Assembly: GCA_002438345.1 (NCBI GenBank)
Contig: DJUJ01000164.1
Coordinates: 12,731 to 19,052 of the forward strand
DNA from: Paenibacillus sp. UBA6285
GTDB lineage: Bacteria > Bacillota > Bacilli > Paenibacillales > Paenibacillaceae
Direction: 5' to 3'
DNA length: 6,322 nucleotides
In this document: positions 1-6,317 of the stretch, piece after piece
Numbering within the stretch: position 1 is the stretch's first letter
Layout of the letters: every line of letters begins with the position of its first letter
The notes under the pieces: generated by a model
Told to the model about the DNA's origin: nothing
Seen by the model: only the letters and a program-made list of their open reading frames with translations
Databases searched by the model: none
Position numbers and translations under genes: made by a program

Positions 1-1
1 T

Positions 2-1168
2 GGAGTGACGATCACGGTCGCGACTTCTGCGAACTGGACCAAGGATATTGATAAAGAGCTCGCCAAAGAATTTGAAGCGGCATCCGGCAACAAGATCGAA
101 TTCCAAGTGTCCCCGGACGACCAATACGTGAACGTTCTGAAAGCGAAATTCCAAACAGGCGAAGGGCCAGACGTTTACTTAACTGCGAGCGGCGTAGCGA
201 TGGAACAATTTATGCCGGACCAGCATGCACTAGATCTTAGCGGCGAGCCGTGGGTTTCGCGTTATGCGGATTGGGCGAAAGCCGGCACAACCTATAATGG
301 TAAAGTCATTGGGTTTAACACTTGGTCCGTAGACGGATGGGGCGTGCTGTACAACGTTGCCTTGTTCGAGCAAGCTGGAGTTGCAGTGCCGAAGTCTTAC
401 GACGAATTCGTCAAAGTCTGTGAAGCTTTGCTTGCTAAAGGTATTACGCCGATTTACGAACCGGGAAAAGCGGAGTGGCACCAAGAAGTCCTGTTGAACA
501 CCATGGGCTCCTTGCTCTTGAAAAAAACGCCCGACATTTATGATCAATTTAACACGAACCAAGCAAAAATGGCCGATCAAGAGGAACTCGAGATCGCTCT
601 GACGCAACTCAAAGAAATAGGAGACAAAGGATTCTTCGGAAAAGACTTTCTGTCCCAAACTTGGGAGAACTCAGTCGATGCCATGGGCTCTGGCAAATAC
701 GCTATGATGCTGACATATTCGACGTTCCAGAACGAAGTGCTGGCCAAATATCCGGACTCCAAAGCTGATACTTGGCAGATGTTCCCTCTTCCGCTCGCGG
801 ACAACAAAACTTGGGCCATCAGTTCTGGCGGTGTCGTGCGCTCCATCAACAAGGACTCGAAAGTCATTGACGCAGCCAAACAATACTTTGCATTCTTAGC
901 TCAACCGGACATCCTGAAGAAGTATTATGCCGCCCGTCCGGATCTCGGACCGATCTCCTTTACGGACGTGGAAGGCAAAACTACTAATGCTTATACCTCT
1001 GTCATCGCGAACTCGACTGACGGCACGGGGCTGGACTTCGAAGGTGGCGTTAAGTTCTGGAACCAATCCGTCATCGGTAAATTGGTTCAGGACCTCTACC
1101 TCGGAGGCAAAACGCCGAAGCAAGTGCTTGAAGCCATCGATTCAGATCGCGCGAAAATGTTCCAATAA
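2..1168 (+). CDS. ABC transporter extracellular sugar-binding protein, family 1 (5' end missing)
   Basis: This is the substrate-binding lipoprotein of a carbohydrate ABC importer, which captures sugar outside the membrane and delivers it to the two permeases encoded next. The frame is open to the left edge of the window. The GTG at position 5 is an internal valine codon, because it falls inside the first beta strand of the mature protein (VTITVATSANW), and family members of about 420-440 residues begin with a lipoprotein signal peptide that must lie upstream. Family hallmarks, counted from codon 5, are GPDVYL (54-59) after the first helix, the ligand-site region NTWSVDGWGVLYN (105-117), and the C-terminal LGGKTPKQVLEAIDSD (366-381). 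Tryptophans at 107, 112, 158 and 220 suit stacking on sugar rings. The downstream GH36 enzyme suggests an alpha-galactoside ligand such as raffinose or melibiose. The family is secure and the ligand is inferred. Confidence 0.93.
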   Translation, partial: GVTITVATSANWTKDIDKELAKEFEAASGNKIEFQVSPDDQYVNVLKAKFQTGEGPDVYLTASGVAMEQFMPDQHALDLSGEPWVSRYADWAKAGTTYNGKVIGFNTWSVDGWGVLYNVALFEQAGVAVPKSYDEFVKVCEALLAKGITPIYEPGKAEWHQEVLLNTMGSLLLKKTPDIYDQFNTNQAKMADQEELEIALTQLKEIGDKGFFGKDFLSQTWENSVDAMGSGKYAMMLTYSTFQNEVLAKYPDSKADTWQMFPLPLADNKTWAISSGGVVRSINKDSKVIDAAKQYFAFLAQPDILKKYYAARPDLGPISFTDVEGKTTNAYTSVIANSTDGTGLDFEGGVKFWNQSVIGKLVQDLYLGGKTPKQVLEAIDSDRAKMFQ

Positions 1169-1177
1169 ACAGCAAGT

Positions 1178-1226
1178 AAGTGGAGCTCGGCGGGTAGACG
1201 AAATGATCTTCCGCCGGGCTTCATTT
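1178..1226 (+). terminator. Intercistronic hairpin: partial terminator or mRNA-stabilising stem
   Basis: A GC-rich inverted repeat lies between the binding-protein stop and the first permease. The core is 10 bp (1184-1193 with 1211-1220, AGCTCGGCGG against CCGCCGGGCT, one G-U pair). It extends outward to 16 bp (1178-1226) with two more G-U pairs. Inside the 17-nt loop, 1196-1198 can pair with 1207-1209. The T-rich stretch after it (TCATTTTCTATT) is partly used in the outer stem and is interrupted, so termination would be incomplete. Such elements commonly separate binding-protein genes from permease genes and keep the binding protein in excess, by attenuation or by protecting the upstream mRNA 3' end. 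The structure is seen; the role is inferred. Confidence 0.65.
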
Positions 1227-1245
1227 TCTATTCCAACAGAACTTT

Positions 1246-1250
1246 AGGAG
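1246..1250 (+). promoter_or_regulatory. Ribosome binding site for first permease
   Basis: AGGAG lies 8 nt before the ATG at 1259, directly downstream of the intercistronic hairpin, and fixes this ATG as the start. Confidence 0.85.
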
Positions 1251-1258
1251 AAAACCTT

Positions 1259-2131
1259 ATGCAAAATCATAAACTCTATAGCCGGCTTTTCTTGCTTCCG
1301 GCCTTTGTACTCTATACGGTTTTGTTCATCCTTCCGGTAATCGGAGGACTGTATTATTCGTTCACGAACTGGTCGGTCACTAAGCCAATGATTTCTTTTA
1401 TCGGCTTTGATAATTACAGGGAAATCTTCTTCTCATCGGGTTCTTATCTGAAAAGCATTTATCATACGCTCTCTTTTACGATGTACACCGTAATTTTCAA
1501 AGTGATTATTGGCTTAGGGTTGGCTCTTCTGCTGAATGAAGGATTAAAAACAAAAAAAACATTAAGAACATTGTTTTTCCTGCCGTACACGTTGTCGCCG
1601 CTCATTATTGGTATACTGTTCGTCTCTATTTTGGGACCGGACGGACCACTGAATATAATTCTAAGATTTATTGGACTAGAACAGTTAACGCATAGCTGGC
1701 TAACCGAGAAAAGCGTCGCGCTCGGCTCCACGATGGGAGTTGAGGTGTGGCGAATGGTCGGATGGAATATGGTTATTCTTCTCGCCGGACTCCAGACGAT
1801 TCCGAAATCCTACTATGAAGCATCTTCCTTGGACGGCGCAAGCAGCTGGAGACAGTTTCTGAGCATCACCATCCCCTTCCTCATGCCAACGCTAATGATC
1901 GCGACGATCCTGAATATCATACACGGTCTTCGCGTATTCGAAATCGTCTATGCCTTGACCAACGGAGGCCCTGGCGATCTGACAGAAGTAATCAATACAC
2001 AGGTCTACAGGGAGTTTTCCATGGGAAGATACGGCATGTCCAATGCGCTTAGCATGGTCGCCTTCGTGTTTACGCTCATCATCGCGTATCTGATCAAGCT
2101 TGTGTCTTCGAGCGAGGAGGCTTCTTCATGA
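1259..2131 (+). CDS. Sugar ABC transporter permease, MalF/UgpA-type
   Basis: This is one of two inner-membrane permease subunits that form the sugar translocation channel. The 290 residues match the usual length of about 290-310. Six hydrophobic segments are visible at roughly 10-34, 69-93, 104-125, 157-181, 206-226 and 262-281. The cytoplasmic EAA loop that docks the ATPase is present at 186-210: YEASSLDGASSW followed by FLSITIPFLMP, with conserved E187, D192, G193 and P210. The segment LTNGGPGD (233-240) is typical of the MalF-type partner of these heterodimers. The start is supported by AGGAG 8 nt upstream. The stop overlaps the next gene as ATGA, so the two permeases are probably translationally coupled and made in equal amounts. 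The gene has A/T-rich stretches, including an A8 run at 1552-1559, but the frame is intact. The sugar carried cannot be read from the permease. Confidence 0.95.
   Translation: MQNHKLYSRLFLLPAFVLYTVLFILPVIGGLYYSFTNWSVTKPMISFIGFDNYREIFFSSGSYLKSIYHTLSFTMYTVIFKVIIGLGLALLLNEGLKTKKTLRTLFFLPYTLSPLIIGILFVSILGPDGPLNIILRFIGLEQLTHSWLTEKSVALGSTMGVEVWRMVGWNMVILLAGLQTIPKSYYEASSLDGASSWRQFLSITIPFLMPTLMIATILNIIHGLRVFEIVYALTNGGPGDLTEVINTQVYREFSMGRYGMSNALSMVAFVFTLIIAYLIKLVSSSEEASS
2114..2120 (+). promoter_or_regulatory. Ribosome binding site for second permease
   Basis: GAGGAGG lies inside the last codons of the first permease gene, 7 nt before the ATG at 2128. It is the strongest Shine-Dalgarno sequence in the window and supports the overlapping start. 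Confidence 0.88.
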
Positions 2132-2949
2132 GACAAAAACCGATTTTGCTAATCCTTAAAGAGTCTTTCACTTGGATTCTCGGATTATCGATTCTGTTCC
2201 CTTTGTATTTGATCATCGCGAATTCACTGAAGACGACGCAAGAAGCGACTTCCATCGACTTTCGCTGGCCACACAAACTGCAATGGGCGAATTACAGCGA
2301 GGCGTTCGCAGGAGGCAATCTGATTCGTTCCTTCTTCAACAGTATGCTGATGTCCTCCGTATCCGCGGCAATCAGCATTCTCGTCACAGCGATGGCTGCT
2401 TTCGTTCTCGTGCGCAACAGGGACAAATGGAACAAAGTGATCTATAACTACTTCTTCATCGGATTGGTCGCGCCGCTTAACTATGTCACGACCATTAAGG
2501 CCTTACAGATCCTTCACTTGCAAAATACTTTTCCCGGTATTATTCTCGTCTTCGCGACCCTGGGAATTCCGTTCGCAGTCTTTCTTTTTTACGGTTTTAT
2601 CAGTAGCGTGCCCCGGGAACTGGACGAAGCGGCGATCATCGACGGCTGCGGACTGAACCGCCTCTTCTTCAACGTCGTCTTCCCTTTGCTTACTCCGGTT
2701 GCGATTACAGGGTTTATTCTGAATTTTCTCGGGGCATGGAACGACTTCGTCACTCCGCTCTATCTCCTGAATCGCCAGAACAAACTAGGCATGATTAACT
2801 CGATATACGAATACTTTGGCATGCATTTCAATCAATGGAACATGATCTTCACCATTATCGTTCTTACTATGTTGCCAGTCTTGGTACTCTATCTGCTTGG
2901 TCAAAAATATATTATTTCCGGCATGGTCTCGGGATCGCTGAAAGGATAA
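2128..2949 (+). CDS. Sugar ABC transporter permease, MalG/UgpE-type
   Basis: This is the second membrane subunit of the importer, pairing with the product of the gene at 1259. The 273 residues match the family norm of about 270-280. Hydrophobic segments lie near 13-32, 68-95, 104-128, 136-158, 182-204 and 238-262. The EAA loop spans about 163-190 (ELDEAAIIDGCG, then FPLLTP), with E167, A168, A169, D172 and G173 as expected. The motif GAWNDFVTPLYLL (202-214) and the C-terminal QKYIISGMVSGSLKG (259-273) are signatures of MalG-type subunits. Translation probably couples to the upstream permease through the ATGA overlap. No ATP-binding subunit follows; the next gene is a glycosidase. This is common in Firmicutes, where one MsmX-type ATPase serves several sugar importers. 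That sharing is known for the family and is inferred here. Confidence 0.95.
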   Translation: MRQKPILLILKESFTWILGLSILFPLYLIIANSLKTTQEATSIDFRWPHKLQWANYSEAFAGGNLIRSFFNSMLMSSVSAAISILVTAMAAFVLVRNRDKWNKVIYNYFFIGLVAPLNYVTTIKALQILHLQNTFPGIILVFATLGIPFAVFLFYGFISSVPRELDEAAIIDGCGLNRLFFNVVFPLLTPVAITGFILNFLGAWNDFVTPLYLLNRQNKLGMINSIYEYFGMHFNQWNMIFTIIVLTMLPVLVLYLLGQKYIISGMVSGSLKG

Positions 2950-2953
2950 GGAG
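2948..2953 (+). promoter_or_regulatory. Ribosome binding site for alpha-galactosidase, overlapping the permease stop
   Basis: AAGGAG begins within the TAA stop (2947-2949) of the upstream permease and ends 8 nt before the ATG at 2962. A GTG at 2953 shares its first base with this element, so it cannot use it; this decides in favour of the ATG. The layout favours reinitiation by ribosomes finishing the permease. Confidence 0.85.
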
Positions 2954-2961
2954 TGAACGTC

Positions 2962-5070
2962 ATGATTAAACACGATTCCGAACGCCGATTATGGGTGCTT
3001 GAGGGGGAACGTTCCGCGTACGTGTTGGGACTAAGCCCTTCGGGCACGGTCGTGCAGACTTATTTCGGGGAGAAGCTCCCCTTCTTGTCAGACTACCCGG
3101 ATCCGGAGCTTGTCTCCGAATATCCATATACGCTCGGCAGCGAATTGTATCAAGAATCGTATATGGGCTGGGGGAAAGCCCTCTTCAACGAGCCCTGTTT
3201 GAAGGCGCTGTTCGAAGATGGCGTCAGGGACGTCAAGCTAACATTCGTCGATGACGAGCGATCGGATTGTCTACTATCGCTCCGGCTGAAGGATGCCTAC
3301 TATCCGCTTGAAGTCGTTCTCCATTATCGAATTTTCCCGAAATACGATCTGATCGAAATACGTAGTGAGATTCTGAATTCTGGCAATGAAAGCATAGTCC
3401 TAGAGCAAACGCTCTCGGGCTCCCTCTATGTGCCACGCGACGAAGAATACCAGCTAACATACCTAGCAGGTAAATGGGCCGGGGAGACACAGCTTAACCG
3501 GATTCGTCTCCCCGACGGTAAGCTAGTGTTAGAAAGCAGACGGGGAACGACAAGCCACTATTACAATCCATTCTTCCTGTTAGACCCAGGTGGAATTGCA
3601 CAAGAAGACTGTGGAGACGTCTATTTTGGGGCGCTCGCTTTCAGCGGAAACTGGAAAATAGCAATCGAAAAAGACAAGCTGGGCATGACCAAGATCAGCG
3701 CAGGTGTCAACGACTTCGACTTCGAATGGAATTTGAAGCCTGGGGAAATATTTGCAACTCCCGGTTTCGTCATTGGATTCACTAGCGGAGGTTTCGGCTC
3801 CGCTAGCCGTAATCTCCACCGTTATCAACGGGAAGTCGTTCTTCCGGCTGAGCATCGTTCAAAGCCTCGGAAGGTGCTCTATAACTCTTGGGAAGCCACT
3901 TCGTTCGAAGTAAACGAGGAGCAACAGATCAAACTGGCAGAAATCGCAGCTTCCACTGGCGTCGAGCTGTTCGTCATGGATGATGGGTGGTTCGGCGCAC
4001 GAAATTCCGACCGAGCCGGCCTTGGCGATTGGATCGTTAACCACGATAAGTTCCCGAACGGCCTTCAGGGACTGATTAAGAACGTAAATGAATTGGGTAT
4101 GGACTTCGGATTATGGATCGAACCGGAAATGGTTAATCCCGACAGTGATCTGTACAGAGCGCACCCCGACTGGGTTTACCACTTCCCGACCCGGGACGGC
4201 ACACTTATTCGTAATCAGTTTATTCTCAATCTAGCCAGAGCGGATGTTCGAAATTATCTTTTCGATTGCATTGATCGTCTGTTGACAGAGAATAATATTT
4301 GCTTCGTTAAATGGGACATGAACCGTAATTTCAGCGAGCCGGGTTACCCGTCGGCGCCGCGAGAAGAGCAGAAAGAAATTTGGTTCAGGCATACAGAAGG
4401 CGTGTACGAAATCGCCCGAAAGCTCAAGCAGGCGCACCCTAAAGTTGTTCTCCAATCTTGCTCCGGCGGCGGCGGACGGGTCGACTTAGGCATTCTACGT
4501 TACTTCGACCAAGTCTGGACGAGCGACAATACAGACGCCTTCGACCGGCTGAAAATTCAAGAAGGCTTCTCCTTCGCGTATACCGCTAAAATCATGGAGT
4601 CATGGGTCACCGATGAAGTGAACTGGATCAGCGGCCGCAAGCTTTCCTTGACCTACCGTTTCCATAGCGCAATGATGGGTAATCTCGGTATCGGCGACGA
4701 TTTGCGGAAATGGAACGCGGAAGAACTAGTAGAGGCGCGGAAACTCATTCAACTCTACAAAGAAATCCGGTACATCGTACAAGACGGAGAGCAATATCGA
4801 CTGAAATCGCCAAGCGAGGGTCAGCTGACAGCAGTCATGTACGTAGACGAGGCTCAAGAAGAAGCTGTTGTTTTCACCTTCTTGCACTCGCTAAACTTCA
4901 TGAATGAACTTCCGAGACTGCGGCTGAAGGGATTGCGAGAGGATAGCTTGTACCAGATTGACGGCATGGAAAGACGGAGTAGCGGACAAGCGCTGATGAG
5001 CGTGGGTTTAAAGCTTCATTTGAAAGGCGATTATCAAAGCAAGGTTATTCGGATACAGAAGGTTCGCTAA
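2962..5070 (+). CDS. Alpha-galactosidase, glycoside hydrolase family 36, cytoplasmic
   Basis: It hydrolyses terminal alpha-1,6-linked galactose, as in melibiose, raffinose and stachyose, with retention of configuration. From the ATG at 2962 it has 702 residues, against about 700-730 for GH36 enzymes of the AgaN/RafA group. The expected domains are an N-terminal beta-sandwich (about 1-300), a (beta/alpha)8 barrel (about 303-610) and a C-terminal beta domain. The nucleophile is D452 in KWDMNR and the acid/base is D522 in SDNTD. Their 70-residue spacing equals that of D478 and D548 in Geobacillus AgaA, as I recall the published numbering. Other substrate-site residues fit the same offset: W310, D340/D341 (MDDGW), W385, R417, K450 and C500 in CSGGGGR. 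No signal peptide is visible, so it acts on imported sugar. It starts 12 nt after the permease stop, is last in the operon, and ends inside the terminator stem. The enzyme class is secure; the natural substrate is inferred. Confidence 0.96.
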   Translation: MIKHDSERRLWVLEGERSAYVLGLSPSGTVVQTYFGEKLPFLSDYPDPELVSEYPYTLGSELYQESYMGWGKALFNEPCLKALFEDGVRDVKLTFVDDERSDCLLSLRLKDAYYPLEVVLHYRIFPKYDLIEIRSEILNSGNESIVLEQTLSGSLYVPRDEEYQLTYLAGKWAGETQLNRIRLPDGKLVLESRRGTTSHYYNPFFLLDPGGIAQEDCGDVYFGALAFSGNWKIAIEKDKLGMTKISAGVNDFDFEWNLKPGEIFATPGFVIGFTSGGFGSASRNLHRYQREVVLPAEHRSKPRKVLYNSWEATSFEVNEEQQIKLAEIAASTGVELFVMDDGWFGARNSDRAGLGDWIVNHDKFPNGLQGLIKNVNELGMDFGLWIEPEMVNPDSDLYRAHPDWVYHFPTRDGTLIRNQFILNLARADVRNYLFDCIDRLLTENNICFVKWDMNRNFSEPGYPSAPREEQKEIWFRHTEGVYEIARKLKQAHPKVVLQSCSGGGGRVDLGILRYFDQVWTSDNTDAFDRLKIQEGFSFAYTAKIMESWVTDEVNWISGRKLSLTYRFHSAMMGNLGIGDDLRKWNAEELVEARKLIQLYKEIRYIVQDGEQYRLKSPSEGQLTAVMYVDEAQEEAVVFTFLHSLNFMNELPRLRLKGLREDSLYQIDGMERRSSGQALMSVGLKLHLKGDYQSKVIRIQKVR

Positions 5071-5114
5071 AATAAAGAGGCCCATGTGATCGCTCGCATG
5101 GGCCTCTTTATTTT
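5069..5114. terminator. Bidirectional intrinsic terminator between convergent genes
   Basis: A perfect 18-bp stem (5069-5086 with 5097-5114) encloses a 10-nt loop, TGATCGCTCG. The core AAAGAGGCCCATG/CATGGGCCTCTTT is GC-rich at the top and A/T-rich at the base, giving a T tract on both strands (TTTATTTTTA on plus, TTTATTTTA on minus). The left arm includes the last two bases of the alpha-galactosidase stop codon. It should end the operon on the plus strand and stop transcripts from the minus-strand dehydratase, for which no other terminator is visible. Confidence 0.95.
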
Positions 5115-5194
5115 TAGTTAAATACCTTGAATCCGTCCAACACCATCCAGTACCCGGATTTCTTGAGGCGTAAGTTACGATAGGTTTGACGATG
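5114..5194 (-). pseudogene. Possible 3' remnant of a lost minus-strand gene
   Basis: Read on the minus strand, 26 codons after an in-frame TAG end in a TAA (5116-5114) that touches the terminator stem. The peptide ends LRLKKSGYWMVLDGFKVFN and has no usable start or ribosome binding site. Its third-position GC, about 15 of 22 codons counted by hand, resembles the galactosidase operon rather than the adjacent dehydratase. A stop placed directly at the terminator is what a real convergent gene would show, so this may be the tail of an earlier neighbour displaced by the dehydratase gene. I do not recognise the family. The stretch is short enough that chance is a serious alternative. Confidence 0.27.
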
Positions 5195-5195
5195 C

Positions 5196-5214
5196 TAATG
5201 CCTGTGAAGCATTA
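5196..5214. repeat. Short inverted repeat just after the dehydratase stop
   Basis: TAATGC (5196-5201) and GCATTA (5209-5214) are perfect 6-bp inverted arms around a 7-nt spacer, 5 nt beyond the dehydratase stop codon. No T tract follows on the minus strand, so it is a poor terminator. It may be a weak 3' hairpin or chance. Confidence 0.3.
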
Positions 5215-5219
5215 CTTTA

Positions 5220-6317
5220 TTATCTCACGCGATACTGATCAAACAGCGTTGGTATAATCTCCGTTGATGCACCCGGCATTTGAGGAAGTATGTAGTGCCC
5301 ATTGACTACAGTAGCCGGCTCCACAAAAATATGACGGATCCAAGGAATGTATTCCAGCATGATCGCACCTGGTGTTGATGCAACCAAATGCTGATGAATT
5401 TGCCCCATATCACCAACATGCGGACAAATCGGAATATCGTATGACGCAGCTAAACCTGCTACCTGTTGCCATTCCGTAATCCCACCAACACGCGTTACGT
5501 CTACTTGGCAATATTCGAGTGCCCCTTGATGGATGTAATCCCGGAAAGCGTATTTCGTATAGACATGTTCACCTAATGCAATAGGTACATTCAATGCATC
5601 GGCCAGCTTTTTATGTCCCATAATATCATCTGGATTTAAGGGTTCCTCTAACCAGAACAAATCAAACTCCTCTAACTTCTTCCCCCATGTCATCGCTGTA
5701 TTGATATTCCACTGTTGGTTCACATCGATCATGAAGATGGTTTGATCTCCTATCGCCTTACGAACAGCTTTACACCGATCATAATCCTCATGTGAATCTG
5801 CTTTACCCACTTTAATTTTAACTCCAGTAAAGCCCTGCTCGACAATTTCAGTAATGTCCTTGATCAAACGTTCTTTGGACCAGTTCAACCAGCCACCGTT
5901 CGTATTATAAGCTTTTATTTGTTTGGATTTATGTCCACCAAGATACTGCCACAGCGGTTTGTTGGAAGCCTTCGACATAATATCCCAAAGTGCAATATCT
6001 ACTGCGGCCAAGGCCATATGAGTAACTCCCGCTCTACCAATCCAATGCATTTTACCAAAACGTAGCTCATCCCAAATCTCTTTAACCATAAACGGATCTT
6101 TACCAATTAATAAAGGAGCGTAATAACGATCAATCGTATCAACGATCATATCATCACCATGTGCACATGTTCCTGTATACCCATACCCAACAAAACCTTC
6201 ATCTGTAAAAATCCGAACGCCCGCAAGTCCCCAATGTGTAGCAACATTAATAGCATCCGTAATTGGTGGTGTAATCGGTACGTGTAAAACGAAACTTTCT
6301 ACTTTTGTAATTTTCAT
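5220..6317 (-). CDS. Mandelate racemase/enolase superfamily protein, probable acid-sugar dehydratase
   Basis: Such enzymes use Mg2+ to stabilise an enolate formed by removing the proton alpha to a sugar-acid carboxylate, usually dehydrating it to a 2-keto-3-deoxy acid. The 365 residues are full length. The N-terminal capping domain is about 1-125, the barrel about 130-320, and the C-terminal segment returns to the cap. Catalytic residues match mandelate racemase with an offset of three: K167 and K169 (VKIKVG), metal ligands D198 (DVNQQW), E224 (EEP) and E250 (GEH), the D273-H300 dyad, and E322 slightly further on. Wording such as YNTNGGW, DVNQQW and EEPL recalls talarate/galactarate dehydratases, while PHVGDMGQIHQHL resembles fuconate- or lyxonate-type enzymes, so the substrate is open. 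The start at MKITKVESF is typical, but only 5 nt lie upstream, so its ribosome binding site is off-window. Codons are strongly A/T-ending, unlike the operon. Confidence 0.92.
   Translation of the reverse strand: MKITKVESFVLHVPITPPITDAINVATHWGLAGVRIFTDEGFVGYGYTGTCAHGDDMIVDTIDRYYAPLLIGKDPFMVKEIWDELRFGKMHWIGRAGVTHMALAAVDIALWDIMSKASNKPLWQYLGGHKSKQIKAYNTNGGWLNWSKERLIKDITEIVEQGFTGVKIKVGKADSHEDYDRCKAVRKAIGDQTIFMIDVNQQWNINTAMTWGKKLEEFDLFWLEEPLNPDDIMGHKKLADALNVPIALGEHVYTKYAFRDYIHQGALEYCQVDVTRVGGITEWQQVAGLAASYDIPICPHVGDMGQIHQHLVASTPGAIMLEYIPWIRHIFVEPATVVNGHYILPQMPGASTEIIPTLFDQYRVR

Noticed and set aside
5..7. GTG as the start of the binding protein
   Set aside because: The frame is open to the window edge, no ribosome binding site or signal peptide fits, and the codon lies in the first strand of the mature fold.
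138..153. TGAAAGCG resembling half of a CcpA (cre) site
   Set aside because: Only the left half matches; the right half does not form the expected palindrome, and it lies within coding sequence.
230..883. Overlapping minus-strand open frames of 70-142 codons opposite the binding-protein gene
   Set aside because: They have no recognisable family features or ribosome binding sites, and they lie antisense to a well-conserved coding sequence whose composition explains the open frames.
927..1247. Plus-strand open frame of 106 codons running past the end of the binding-protein gene
   Set aside because: It is an out-of-frame shadow for most of its length, and its peptide is rich in Arg, Ser and Thr as expected from a frame shift of the true gene.
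1552..1559. A8 run in the first permease as a possible slippage or phase-variation site
   Set aside because: The encoded Lys-Thr-Lys-Lys fits a positive cytoplasmic loop and the frame is intact; a single A8 run is common in such DNA.
3233..4455. Several minus-strand open frames of 61-91 codons opposite the alpha-galactosidase
   Set aside because: They are antisense shadows of an unmistakable GH36 gene, with no ribosome binding sites or conserved motifs.
4710..4907. Plus-strand open frame of 65 codons inside the alpha-galactosidase
   Set aside because: It is an alternate-frame shadow with an Arg/Ser/His-rich peptide and no start signal.
5118..5174. Alternative minus-strand peptide LTPQEIRVLDGVGRIQGI in the gap after the terminator
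   Set aside because: It is only 18 codons after a stop, has low GC third positions (about 5 of 18), and overlaps the better-supported frame ending at 5114.
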